From contig NZ_BAABEO010000002.1 of the NCBI RefSeq assembly GCF_039540195.1, positions 1 through 64,000 on the forward strand: a stretch of 64,000 nucleotides of DNA. The letters are read 5' to 3'. Within the stretch, counting starts at the first letter, position 1. Each line of letters opens with the position of its first letter. This document shows, piece after piece, positions 42,706 to 52,828 of the stretch. The notes beneath the pieces are model-generated. The model saw only the letters and a list, made by a program, of their open reading frames with translations. It was not told the origin of the DNA and did no database searches. A program made the translations under genes and the position numbers. The DNA comes from Zafaria ginkgonis (GTDB lineage Bacteria; Actinomycetota; Actinomycetes; Actinomycetales; Micrococcaceae).

Positions 42706-42790
42706 CCGGAATTTTGCCCACTTCACGGCAGTGTTCGCGGGATAGTGCTCGCTGTGGGTGGGTGTTTGAAAAATAGTGCGCGGTCCCGTC
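42706..42790 (+). repeat. repeat array R6
   Basis: Three units start with GGAATTTTGCCCACTT, GGGATAGTGCTCGCT and AAAATAGTGCGCGG at about 31-bp steps. It is the diverged partner of R5, followed by GTCCGCGC as in R5. Confidence 0.75.
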
Positions 42791-42803
42791 CGCGCAGCAG
42801 AAT

Positions 42804-42835
42804 GACGACGGCGGCACGCACGTGCCGCCGTCGTC
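42804..42835. terminator. perfect 14-bp hairpin between convergent genes
   Basis: GACGACGGCGGCAC (42804-42817) pairs with GTGCCGCCGTCGTC (42822-42835) around GCAC. Same stem family as at 35810. It can end transcription of the aldolase-fold gene and of the DUF3237 gene. Confidence 0.65.
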
Positions 42836-42916
42836 GTCCTGCTCTGGCGCCCTGGCCGCACCGGAGCCCGATGGCTATCGGGTAGCCCCTATCTCCCTGG
42901 CCATGGGCAGGGAAAG

Positions 42917-43381
42917 CTAGTCGAGGACGTAGAAATCCAGGTGCACGGCGTCCGGATGGCGCACCCCGGAGCCCACGAGGATCCGCGATCCGAGCCAGGC
43001 CCAGCGGCCCTCGGACACCATCCGCGGCACGCAGCGGAAGTAGATGCGCTGCGGATCCACGCTTTCCCCGCGGACCAGCGCGGCGATGTCCTCGGCGGAA
43101 CCGGCGCGGATCCCGAAGTTGGAGACGTAGATCTTTTCGCCCTCGTCCGTCTCGATGACGTATTTGGCCTCCAGCTCGGTCAGCGTGTCCGACTTCAGGA
43201 GCTGGAAGTCCGCGCCCACTGGCAGGACGGTGCCCCTCAGCTCCGGGCCCTCGACCGACCCGCCGGTGATGGGGACGATCCGGCGGAAACCGTCGGGGGT
43301 GTCTCCGACCTCGATGGGGCGGGAAACCTCGACCTTTACGGTGGCGAGGTAGGACAGGGCCGGCTGGACACGAGCAGTCAT
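42917..43381 (-). CDS. DUF3237 domain protein
   Basis: A soluble protein of 154 residues matching the DUF3237 (UPF0311) pattern: ITGGSVEGPELRGTVLPVGADFQ near the front, YVSNFGIR in the middle and YFRCVPRMVSEGRWAWLGSRILVGSG near the end. The family forms a beta-barrel and is common in aromatic and sugar-acid gene sets; no reaction is established to my knowledge. It follows the MarR gene by 50 bp on the same strand. Confidence 0.8.
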   Translation of the reverse strand: MTARVQPALSYLATVKVEVSRPIEVGDTPDGFRRIVPITGGSVEGPELRGTVLPVGADFQLLKSDTLTELEAKYVIETDEGEKIYVSNFGIRAGSAEDIAALVRGESVDPQRIYFRCVPRMVSEGRWAWLGSRILVGSGVRHPDAVHLDFYVLD

Positions 43382-43431
43382 GCCCCGATCCTACGGTGCG
43401 GGACGCCTGGCCCCGCACCGAAACACCCTGC

Positions 43432-43914
43432 TCAGGGGCGCGGCGACGGAAAGGCGATGCGCCGAAGCGCCCCCATGATCGTGGCCCGCTCGCCGGCGGG
43501 GATCTCGCCCAGCAGCAATTCCTCGACCCTGCGGACCGATTCCGCGGCCTGCGCGCACAACTGCCGTCCGGCATCGGTTGCCCGAATTGTCCTGGAGCGC
43601 CGGTCCGCGGGATCGACTTCCCTCACCACCAGATTCCGGCCCTGGAGCTCGTCGAGAATCGCAACCAGACGGCTGGGGTCCACCTTGAGGGAGGCGGCCA
43701 GCTCGCGTTGGGTGAGGCCATACTCGGTGCAGGCCAGCGAGAGGGTCGCGTAGGACTGCCGTTTCAGCCCGAATTCCTCCAGCTGCTCGTCGACAAGCTC
43801 CAAGGTGACCAGCTTCGCCCGCGCGATGAGGAACCCGATTTCATCCGTAAGTCCGGAAGCGCGCAGGCTCCGCGTCTCGGTGCTCAGTTCCTCCCGCTGT
43901 CCTTCTTGAATCAC
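43432..43914 (-). CDS. MarR-family transcriptional regulator
   Basis: A regulator of 160 residues with the winged helix YGLTQRELAASLKVDPSRLVAILDELQGRNLVVREVDPADRRSRTIRATDAGRQL, including the basic wing DPADRRSR. The start GTG at 43914 has TAGGGG upstream; the frame stays open further but reads as low-complexity sequence. It is divergent from the CocE-type hydrolase and its importer and probably represses them through the palindromes in the spacer. Confidence 0.82.
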   Translation of the reverse strand: MIQEGQREELSTETRSLRASGLTDEIGFLIARAKLVTLELVDEQLEEFGLKRQSYATLSLACTEYGLTQRELAASLKVDPSRLVAILDELQGRNLVVREVDPADRRSRTIRATDAGRQLCAQAAESVRRVEELLLGEIPAGERATIMGALRRIAFPSPRP

Positions 43915-44210
43915 CTTTACCCCTACTCCGCCGAGCCCCGCTCGCGCTATCGGAAAAGCCGAACACCGCGGGGCGCCACCACTCTGGCACATGGCCCTGC
44001 GAGGGAATCACCCTCGCCCCATACGCGTCAATGACCCAAAAGGTATCGAGTCATACCATAATAGCATTTCGCAATCGTTGCAGTAATCAACGGTTGCTGC
44101 GAACAATGTTCTCACATGGTGTGAGGAGCGCCACTACCGGCAACCGCCGCGCAGGATCCATTGCCACCATCCATTGCCATCCACGGTGGCCATCCCGGAA
44201 GGTCCCCACT
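43915..44210. promoter_or_regulatory. divergent region with several MarR-style palindromes
   Basis: GGTAT...ATACC (44042-44057) and CTCAC...GTGAG (44111-44125) are perfect inverted repeats with 6- and 5-nt centres. Between them GCAATCGTTGC and CAACGGTTG are small palindromes. The patch 44041-44100 is A/T-rich and contains CATAATAG, a possible -10 element. Confidence 0.55.
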
Positions 44211-45983
44211 TTGCCCATCGATGAAATCAGGCTGCAGACGAACGTTCCCGCGACCATGCGGGACGGAACCGTGCTCCGCGCCGACGTGTACTACCCCAGC
44301 AGCAGCGAACCGGTGCCCGTGATCGTCATGCGCCACCCCTACAGCAAGTCCCGGACCCCGACGCTTCGGGACGTGGACATCGTCAAGGTGGTCCAGAGCG
44401 GATACATCCTGGTGTTCCAGGACGTCCGGGGCCGCTTCGCCTCCGACGGCTCGTTCGAACCCTCCCTCCACGAGGAGGAGGACGGAACCGACACCGTCCG
44501 CTGGGCGGCCCAGCTGCCGGGATCCGACGGGCGGGTGGGCATGTGGGGCTCTTCCTACGGGGCCGAAACGCAGTGGAGCGCGGCCCTCGGCGGACCCGAC
44601 GAGCTGCTCTCGCTCGTTTCCATCAATCCCCCCTCCCATTCCCAGTTCAATGGTTTCCTCATGCGCCGCGGGGTCCACGAGTTCGGCAGCCGGCTGAACT
44701 GGGCCCATGGTTCCATCGCCCTGGAGGAACTGCGGCGGGCCAACGAAGGCACGGACCTCAAGGAGCTCGTGCGGGAATACGCGGTGTCGCAGGAGAAGTT
44801 CGACACCCAGGAGATCTACGGGCTGCTCCCCTTCTCGAAGATCCACGAGGAAGAGGAGGGCTTTCTCTCGCTGGCCAGCCGGACGTTCGGGGAACCGGCC
44901 GATGCGGACTGGCGCCACGTCAGCAGGACCCATGACCGGTACGGGGAGATCAAGCCGCGGGCATTCATCGTGGGCGGCTGGTTCGACTGCTTCCTTGGTT
45001 CAACGCTGTCCCAGTACGAGGGCATGCGCAGCGCCGCGACCGCCGCGGGGAAGCCGGTTCCGCACCTGCTGATCGGTCCCTGGTCGCATCGGGAAAGCGG
45101 TGACCGCCTGGGCGACCTCAGCTTCGGTCCGATGGCCAAGGCCGCACTGCCGGGACAGGACGAGGCGCTGACCGGGCAGATCATCCGGTGGTTCGACGCG
45201 ACCTTGAAGGGCATTGGCGCACCGCTGGAAGCCCTTCCCCCCGTGCGGGTCTTCCTCATGGGGACCAATCGGTGGCTCGGGTTCGAATCCTTCCCTCCCG
45301 CCGAGGCCACCACCCAAAGCTGGTTCCTCGGAGCCGGCGCGACGCTCGGTACGGTTCCCGCCGCGCTCGAGGAGCACGTCTCCTACGACTACGATCCCCG
45401 CGATCCCGCCCCCACCGTGGGCGGCCCGATCCTCATGGCTCCCGCTTTCCGGGTCGGTCCGGTGGCCCAGAACGAGCTCTACGACCGCGAAGACGTCGTC
45501 TCCTTCACCAGCGCCCCGCTGGCCGATCCGCTGCACGTGATCGGGTCGGTCCAGGCCGTGCTCCACGCGGCAACCAGTGCCGTGGACACGGACTTCGTCG
45601 TCACGCTTTGCGACGTGTACCCGGACGGTCGATCGATCCTCATCGCCGACGGGATCGTCCGGGTCTCCGAAAGGAACAGCTACACCGACGACGGCGTGTT
45701 CAGGCCCGGCGCGCGATCCCTCGTCGAGCCGGACGAGGACCTGGAACTGCGCGTGGACCTGCTCGCGACGGCCCACACCTTCGGCACCGGGCACCGGATC
45801 CGCGTGGACGTCACCTCCAGCAACTTCCCCCGATGGGACGTGAACCTCAATACGGGCGCCTCGTTCTACGACAGCGACACCAGCGTGGTCGCCCGGCAAA
45901 CCCTCAAGTTCGGCGGCCTCCACAAGAGCCGCATCGAACTGCCCGTGGTCCCCGGCGCAACCGTCGCCGAAGCGTCCATCTAA
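44211..45983 (+). CDS. CocE/NonD-family hydrolase (X-Pro dipeptidyl-peptidase S15 type)
   Basis: A 590-residue serine hydrolase of the cocaine-esterase/acylase family, cutting an ester or amide. N-terminal alpha/beta domain with the elbow MWGSSYGAETQW (Ser115 probable nucleophile), DVRGRFASDGSFEP before it, a helical cap, and a C-terminal jelly-roll (about 340-590). The frame has no suitable ATG; TTG at 44211 has GGAAGG 8 nt upstream and begins exactly at the conserved part. It heads an operon with a peptide-type importer, so the substrate is probably an imported amide or ester. No secretion signal. Confidence 0.82.
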   Translation: MPIDEIRLQTNVPATMRDGTVLRADVYYPSSSEPVPVIVMRHPYSKSRTPTLRDVDIVKVVQSGYILVFQDVRGRFASDGSFEPSLHEEEDGTDTVRWAAQLPGSDGRVGMWGSSYGAETQWSAALGGPDELLSLVSINPPSHSQFNGFLMRRGVHEFGSRLNWAHGSIALEELRRANEGTDLKELVREYAVSQEKFDTQEIYGLLPFSKIHEEEEGFLSLASRTFGEPADADWRHVSRTHDRYGEIKPRAFIVGGWFDCFLGSTLSQYEGMRSAATAAGKPVPHLLIGPWSHRESGDRLGDLSFGPMAKAALPGQDEALTGQIIRWFDATLKGIGAPLEALPPVRVFLMGTNRWLGFESFPPAEATTQSWFLGAGATLGTVPAALEEHVSYDYDPRDPAPTVGGPILMAPAFRVGPVAQNELYDREDVVSFTSAPLADPLHVIGSVQAVLHAATSAVDTDFVVTLCDVYPDGRSILIADGIVRVSERNSYTDDGVFRPGARSLVEPDEDLELRVDLLATAHTFGTGHRIRVDVTSSNFPRWDVNLNTGASFYDSDTSVVARQTLKFGGLHKSRIELPVVPGATVAEASI

Positions 45984-46031
45984 CGACCTGCCTACCAACA
46001 CCCCGCCCCAGATATTCAGAGAGGAATATCC

Positions 46032-47597
46032 ATGGTTCCCCGCAATCTTGTCCTCACCTCGTCCTGCCTGGCCGCCCTGTTGGCCGTCTCGGGATGCGCG
46101 TCCTCCTCGTCCGCCGGAACCCAGCAGAGCCAGGACCTGACCCTGGCCGTGGCCAGCGAACCGGTGGGCCTTGACCCGTCCGTTTCCGCCAACGGCAACA
46201 CCTCCAGCTGGTTCGTCGACCTGGCCTACCAGTCCCTGATCTCCACCGACGAGAACGGCGGGCTGGCCCCCGGGCTGGCCGAGAAGTGGGAATTCATCGG
46301 CGACGGCCACAAGCAGCTGAAGGTGACGCTGCGCCCCGGCCTCAAGTTCGCCGACGGCACCGATCTCCGGGCCAAGGACGTCGTGGCCTCCATCGAGTAC
46401 TTCAAGAAGGGCAGCGGCCCCTCCAGCGTCTACTTCAAGGACCTTGAGCTTGAGGCCGCCTCGGACCTGGAGGTCCTGATCGGCAGCCCGGACGAGAACC
46501 CCCTGCTCCCCACCCTCCTCACCCCGAAATACATGGGCGGGGGCATCATCAGCCCCAAGGGCCTGGAGAACCCGGACGCGCTGAACGCCTCCACCTTCGG
46601 GGCCGGCCCGTACCAGCTCGACGCGGCCCAGACGGTCAGCGGCGACCAGTACGTGTACGTGGCCAACGAGAACTACTACGACCCCGAAGCGGTCAAGTTC
46701 GAGGAAATCACGATCCGCATCATTCCGAACGTCACGTCCCAGGTCCAGGCCCTGAAAACCGGCCAGATCGACCTGATGCAGGGCGACGTCTCCGTCATGT
46801 CCGACGTCACGGGCGAATCGAAGCTCTCGGTCACCAGCAGCCCCACCTTCTGGAACGGGCTGTACTTCGCGGACCGGGACGGCAAGGTTTCGCCCGCCCT
46901 GGCCGACGAGCGCGTCCGCCAGGCGCTGAACTACGCGATCGACCGCGAGGCCATCGCCAAGGCCGCCTACGGGGAATACGGCAGCGCCGAATCCCAGCCG
47001 ATGGTCCCCGGGGACCCGACCTTCGGATACGACGAGGAACTCGCCGGCTACTACGCCTACGACCCGGAGAAGGCACGCCAACTGCTGGCCGAGGCCGGCT
47101 ACGCGGACGGCTTCACCCTCAGCATCCCCTACAAGGCCAGCCAGGCCCCGAGCACCAAGATGGTCCAGTCGATCGCGGCCCAGCTGGAGGAAGTGGGCGT
47201 GAAGGTGACGCTGGAACCGGGGGCCAACACCGGCGAGTGGGTCAGCAAGCTCGTCTCCCTGCAGCACGGGGCGTTCCAGCAGGATTCCTCCGGCCGGCCC
47301 ATGATCCTGGCGACCGAGATGGGTTGGCTCCCGGGCGGCGTCCTGAACCCCTTCAACGTCGACGACGCCGACATCCAGGACGCGTACGACGCCCTGGTCG
47401 CGGCGGGCGAGGATCCGGACGGCGCCAAGGCCAAGGAACTGATGCGCGTGCTCGTGGAGAAGGCCATCACGCTTCCGGTCGCGAAGGCAGACGAGATCTT
47501 CGTCTACGACAACACCAAGCTGCAGGACATCGACTTCATCGGCGATTCCCCCAAGCTGTCCTACGTCTACGACTGGGAGCCGGCCAATGCGGGCTAA
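46032..47597 (+). CDS. oligopeptide-type ABC transporter substrate-binding lipoprotein
   Basis: A family-5 binding protein of 521 residues with a lipoprotein signal (AVSGC, Cys22). The conserved segments GLAEKWEF, VTLRPGLKFADGTDLRAKDVVASIEYF and RVRQALNYAIDREAIAKAAYG identify the DppA/OppA group. Relatives bind peptides, opines, nickel or glycosides. The neighbouring hydrolase suggests an amide or ester ligand. ATG at 46032 after AGAGAGG. Confidence 0.87.
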   Translation: MVPRNLVLTSSCLAALLAVSGCASSSSAGTQQSQDLTLAVASEPVGLDPSVSANGNTSSWFVDLAYQSLISTDENGGLAPGLAEKWEFIGDGHKQLKVTLRPGLKFADGTDLRAKDVVASIEYFKKGSGPSSVYFKDLELEAASDLEVLIGSPDENPLLPTLLTPKYMGGGIISPKGLENPDALNASTFGAGPYQLDAAQTVSGDQYVYVANENYYDPEAVKFEEITIRIIPNVTSQVQALKTGQIDLMQGDVSVMSDVTGESKLSVTSSPTFWNGLYFADRDGKVSPALADERVRQALNYAIDREAIAKAAYGEYGSAESQPMVPGDPTFGYDEELAGYYAYDPEKARQLLAEAGYADGFTLSIPYKASQAPSTKMVQSIAAQLEEVGVKVTLEPGANTGEWVSKLVSLQHGAFQQDSSGRPMILATEMGWLPGGVLNPFNVDDADIQDAYDALVAAGEDPDGAKAKELMRVLVEKAITLPVAKADEIFVYDNTKLQDIDFIGDSPKLSYVYDWEPANAG

Positions 47598-47636
47598 CCG
47601 GGCGGCACGCCCCGCCACGGGCAGGGGGCACAAGGC

Positions 47637-48578
47637 ATGCTGAGGCTCTTCCTCCACCGGCTGGCCGTCTCCGTGCCCCTGCTGGTGCTCGTGTCCGCCG
47701 TGACCTTCATCCTCCAGGCGCTGATCCCCGGTGATCCGGCACGCACCTTGCTGGGCGTCAACGCCTCGCAGGAGCAGTACCTGGAACTGCGCCAGGCCCT
47801 GAACCTGGACGCCCCGTTCCTGACCCGCTACTGGGACTACCTCAGCGGCGTGCTGCAGGGGAACCTCGGCGAATCGATCTTCACGTCGATCCCCGTGATC
47901 ACCAGCGTCCTGCAGCGGCTGCCCGTGACCCTGACGCTGATGGCGGGCTCGGCCATCCTGGCGGCCGCCATCGGGATCGTGCTCGGAGTCTGGAGCGCGA
48001 CGCGCGGGCGGGCGGTCAGCAAGGCCGTCGACGCGCTGTCCATGGTCGGGTTCGCCCTGCCGAACTTCTGGCTCGGATTGGTCCTGGTGTCGATCTTCGC
48101 CATCAGCCTTCCCATCTTCCCGGCCACCGGGTTCACCAGCTTCGACGACGACCCCGCCGCCTGGCTGATGTGCCTGGTCCTGCCGTGGGCGGCCCTGGCC
48201 CTGCACGGCATCGCGGCCATCGGCAAGGTCACCCGCGACAGCATGAAGACCACGCTGGACATGGACTACATCCGGACCCTGCGGGCGGCGGGCGTGAAGC
48301 GCCGGTCGCTGGTCTGGAAACACGCCCTCAAGAACTCGGGCGTCCCGGTCCTGACCATGACCGGACTCACCATGATCCACTTCCTCTCCGGCACCGTGCT
48401 GGTCGAGAACGTCTTCGCGCTGCCGGGCCTGGGCACCCTTGCCGTGAACTCCATCAACAACCACGACACCCCGGTCACCCAGGGCGTCGTGTTGACCTTC
48501 ACCGTGCTCGTCATCGTCGTCAACCTCGCCGTGGACATGGCCTACACCGTGCTGAACCCGAAAGTGCGCCTCTCATGA
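47637..48578 (+). CDS. DppB-type ABC transporter permease
   Basis: A permease of 313 residues starting FLHRLAVSVPLLVLVSAVTFILQALIPGDPA, the usual DppB opening, with six helices and the coupling loop YIRTLRAAGVKRRSLVWKHALKNSGVPVLTMTG. Its stop overlaps the next start (ATGA). Confidence 0.87.
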   Translation: MLRLFLHRLAVSVPLLVLVSAVTFILQALIPGDPARTLLGVNASQEQYLELRQALNLDAPFLTRYWDYLSGVLQGNLGESIFTSIPVITSVLQRLPVTLTLMAGSAILAAAIGIVLGVWSATRGRAVSKAVDALSMVGFALPNFWLGLVLVSIFAISLPIFPATGFTSFDDDPAAWLMCLVLPWAALALHGIAAIGKVTRDSMKTTLDMDYIRTLRAAGVKRRSLVWKHALKNSGVPVLTMTGLTMIHFLSGTVLVENVFALPGLGTLAVNSINNHDTPVTQGVVLTFTVLVIVVNLAVDMAYTVLNPKVRLS

Positions 48579-50320
48579 GCATCCAAGCCGCCTCGCCTCC
48601 CACGCCGGCCTTCCGGAAACTGCGCCAGCTCTCCGCCCTGGTGGACCTGCGGCACAACGCCGTGCCCGCGATCTCGCTGGCATTCATCCTCCTGGTCAGC
48701 CTCGCCGTCGTCCTGGCCGACGTCCTGGCGCCCTACGACCCCCTGCACCAGGACCTGCCGGCCGCCCTCTCCGGCCCCTCGGCCGCCCACTGGCTCGGGA
48801 CCGACACCCTGGGCCGGGACGTGCTCAGCCGGCTCCTGCACGGCGGCCAGCCGGCGCTGGCCGGCGTCGTGCTGGCGCTGGGCGTGTTCACGGCCTGCGG
48901 GACCGCCCTGGGCATCCTGGCCGGATACCTCGGCGGCTGGGTCGACCGGTGCGTGGGCATCGTGGTGGACATGTTCATGGCCCTGCCGAACATGGTCATC
49001 ATCCTGGCCGTGCTCGCGGTCTTCAGCCAGAGCCAGACCGCCTCGATGATCACCCTGGGCGTCCTCGCCTCCGGCAACCTGATCCGCATCGTCCGCAGCT
49101 CGGTCCTGGCCCTCAAGGAGGAGCTCTACGTCTCCGCCGCCGTCGTCTCCGGCCTGACGGACGCGCGCATCATGGCCCGGCACATCCTGCCGGGCCTGAT
49201 CGGCCCGGTCCTGGTCCAGCTGTCCATCTTCAGCGGCGTCGCCCTGTCCGTGCAGACGGGCCTGGGGTTCCTCGGCGTCGCCAGCAAGCCGCCCGCGCCC
49301 AGCTGGGGCGGCATGGTCGGCGAGGCGGCCGAGGTCATGTCCGCCCACGGATTCTTCCTGCTGGTCACCGGCGGCATCATCACCCTCCTGACCTTTGCCT
49401 TCGGGTTCCTCGGCGACGGATTGCGCGACCTGGCGGCGGAGACCAAGAAGCAGCCCGCCGCCTCCCTCTTCCGCAAACCCGCCGCCCGCGGCGGACTTTC
49501 CGCCCTCCCGCCGGCGCCCGTCCCGGGCGCACGGCTGTCCGTCCAGGACTACTGCGTCGGCTTCCACTCCGACGGCGGGGTCAAGGAGACGGTCAGGAAC
49601 CTCAACTGGGCCATCCAGCCCGGGGAGATCCTCGGGCTGGTCGGCGAATCGGGCAGCGGAAAAACGGTCACCGCCCTCAGCCTCCTGGGGCTCCTGCCCT
49701 CCAACGGGGAAGTCACCGGCGGCCGCGCCTACCTGGACGGCAAGGACATCTCCGGACTGTCCGAAACCCAATACGAGGACATCCGCGGCAAGGAGATCGG
49801 CCTCATCTCCCAGGAGCCGATGGTCGCACTGGATCCCTCCTTCACGATCGGCGACCAGCTGACCGAGGTCCTCCGCCTGCACCACAGGGAGAACAGGCAG
49901 GCCCTCAAGGCGCGGGCGCTCGACCTGCTGCACCAGGTGCAGCTGCCCCAGCCCGAAGGCCTCCTGTCGAAGTACCCCCACGAGCTCTCCGGCGGGATGA
50001 TCCAGCGCGTGGTCATCGCCATCGCCCTGGCCGGCTCGCCCAAACTCCTCATCGCGGACGAACTCACCACGGCCCTGGACGTCACCGTGCAGGCGGAGAT
50101 CCTGGACCTCCTGCGGGACCTGCGCGACCGCACCGGCATGTCCATCATCGTGGTCACGCACGACCTCGGCGTGGTGGCGGACCTGTGCGACCGCGTCCTG
50201 ATCATGTCCCAGGGCGAGATCGTGGAGCAGGGCGGCACCGAGGACATCTTCTACTCCCCCACCCGGGACTACACGAAAAAGCTGATCAGCAGCACTCCCA
50301 ACCTCGTGAAGGCGCTCTAA
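48575..50320 (+). CDS. fused DppC-type permease and DppD-type ATPase
   Basis: One 581-residue chain carries a DppC permease (residues about 1-290: LAPYDPLHQDLPAALSGPSAAHWLGTDTLGRDVLSRLLHGG, coupling loop VSGLTDARIMARHILPGLIGP) and, after a Pro/Ala linker (about 290-325), a DppD ATPase (Walker A GESGSGKT, signature LSGGMIQR, Walker B LLIADELTTALD, switch VTHDLG). The frame is continuous through the linker with no stop or restart. In most systems these are two proteins. Walker B ends ADELT rather than DEPT. The C-terminal zinc-motif tail usual in DppD is short. Confidence 0.85.
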   Translation: MSIQAASPPTPAFRKLRQLSALVDLRHNAVPAISLAFILLVSLAVVLADVLAPYDPLHQDLPAALSGPSAAHWLGTDTLGRDVLSRLLHGGQPALAGVVLALGVFTACGTALGILAGYLGGWVDRCVGIVVDMFMALPNMVIILAVLAVFSQSQTASMITLGVLASGNLIRIVRSSVLALKEELYVSAAVVSGLTDARIMARHILPGLIGPVLVQLSIFSGVALSVQTGLGFLGVASKPPAPSWGGMVGEAAEVMSAHGFFLLVTGGIITLLTFAFGFLGDGLRDLAAETKKQPAASLFRKPAARGGLSALPPAPVPGARLSVQDYCVGFHSDGGVKETVRNLNWAIQPGEILGLVGESGSGKTVTALSLLGLLPSNGEVTGGRAYLDGKDISGLSETQYEDIRGKEIGLISQEPMVALDPSFTIGDQLTEVLRLHHRENRQALKARALDLLHQVQLPQPEGLLSKYPHELSGGMIQRVVIAIALAGSPKLLIADELTTALDVTVQAEILDLLRDLRDRTGMSIIVVTHDLGVVADLCDRVLIMSQGEIVEQGGTEDIFYSPTRDYTKKLISSTPNLVKAL

Positions 50321-50322
50321 CC

Positions 50323-51180
50323 ATGGAACCCAACCTGCTCGCGGTCGACCGCCTGGCCGTCGACTACAAGAAACCCGGGTTGCGCAGCCGCACCCACCGG
50401 GTCATCCACGACGTCAGCTTCACCGTCGCCCGGGGCGAAACCCTCGCGCTCGTCGGGGAGTCCGGATCCGGAAAATCGACGATCGGCAAGGCCATCCTGG
50501 GCCTGGTGCCGTGCGCCGCGGGATCCGTCCAATACCAGGGCCAGGAACTCGGCGGCCTCGGCAGGAAGGCCCGGCGGGCCCTGGCCGGGCAGCTTCAGGT
50601 GATCTTCCAAAACCCGTACGGATCGCTCAACCCCGCCCTGACCATCGGCCAGATCCTGTCCGAGCCGCTCACCGCTTCCGGAAACTTCACCCGGCAGTCC
50701 GCCGGCGCGAGGATCGCCGAACTCCTCGAGCGGGTCAACATGCCCTCGGACACCGTCACCCGCTTTCCGGGCAACTTCTCCGGCGGCCAACGGCAACGCA
50801 TCGCCATCGCCCGGGCCCTGGCCCTGGACCCGGCGCTGGTGATCTGCGACGAGCCGACCAGCGCCCTGGACGTTTCGACGCAGGCGTCGGTCCTGGAACT
50901 GCTCGCCGAAATCCAGGACCGGACCGGGGTCTCCTACCTCTTCATCACCCATGATCTGGCGGTGGTGCGCGAGTTCGCCCACCGGGCCATCGTCCTTGAG
51001 CAGGGAACCATCGTCGAGGAGGGACCCAGCAGGGCGCTCTGCGACGCCCCGCAGCACGTGTACACGCAAAAACTCGTGGCCGCCGCCCCGGTGCCGGACC
51101 CCCGGATCCAGCGCCAGCGCAGGGAACAGCGCCACCAATCCAGGCAGCTGGTCACCTCGGCGGCCCCCGCCCGGCCGTGA
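50323..51180 (+). CDS. DppF-type ABC transporter ATP-binding protein
   Basis: An ATPase of 285 residues: Walker A GESGSGKST, Q-loop VIFQNPYGSLNPALTIGQIL, signature FSGGQRQR, Walker B VICDEPTSALD, switch ITHDLAVV. Pairs with the ATPase half of the fused protein to drive import. Starts 2 nt after the fusion's stop. The tail (RQRREQRHQSRQ) is strongly basic. Confidence 0.87.
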   Translation: MEPNLLAVDRLAVDYKKPGLRSRTHRVIHDVSFTVARGETLALVGESGSGKSTIGKAILGLVPCAAGSVQYQGQELGGLGRKARRALAGQLQVIFQNPYGSLNPALTIGQILSEPLTASGNFTRQSAGARIAELLERVNMPSDTVTRFPGNFSGGQRQRIAIARALALDPALVICDEPTSALDVSTQASVLELLAEIQDRTGVSYLFITHDLAVVREFAHRAIVLEQGTIVEEGPSRALCDAPQHVYTQKLVAAAPVPDPRIQRQRREQRHQSRQLVTSAAPARP

Positions 51181-51519
51181 CCGGGCGGTCCTCCGAAACC
51201 GACTGGACGCGCATCGGACGCACGACGCCGGCGGCACACAGGTGCCGCCGTCGTCGTGCGTCCGGCGCCGGGCGAGGGGCGCGGCGTGGGATGCACTGCG
51301 GGATGCCACATATGCACAGCGGAGGAAGGACTTGCTGGGCAGTTGCACATGGCGTGGGACACATGTGCTTGGGCATGGTTGAGGCAGCCGCTCGCGATGC
51401 CGGGACGCGGCGCGACGCACCTGTGGCCTGCCCTGACTTGGGGCGTGCCCGCACCGGTGCGCCGCGTGCATTCCGGCAAGCGGCCCGTGCCCGCCACCGA
51501 TCCGTGTCAAAGGAGACCC
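51181..51519. promoter_or_regulatory. 339-bp spacer: terminator of the importer operon and promoter of glutamate dehydrogenase
   Basis: No gene is seen. A long hairpin (51216-51263) ends the operon. GCACAT (51345-51350) and ATGTGC (51363-51368) form an inverted repeat with a 12-nt centre in the probable promoter, and AAAGGAG lies 4 nt before the dehydrogenase start. Confidence 0.5.
51216..51263. terminator. 22-bp hairpin, one mismatch
   Basis: GGACGCACGACGCCGGCGGC (start of left arm, 51216-51237) pairs with 51242-51263 around ACAG, with a single C/T mismatch. It contains the ACGNCGGCGGCAC stem of the family. Confidence 0.7.
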
Positions 51520-52791
<1,272 letters not shown>

Positions 52792-52828
52792 ACCCCAGCG
52801 CCGCGCCCACTTCCCGGAAAGGATCGAG

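Noticed and set aside
45275..45300. tRNA T-loop-like word GGTTCGAATCC
   Set aside because: It lies in frame inside the CocE-type hydrolase (LGFESFP) and no cloverleaf can be built around it.
45000..48464. 1154-codon minus-strand open frame across the hydrolase and importer genes
   Set aside because: High GC leaves the opposite strand open. Its Gly/Arg/His-rich translation matches no family, while the plus strand encodes clear proteins.
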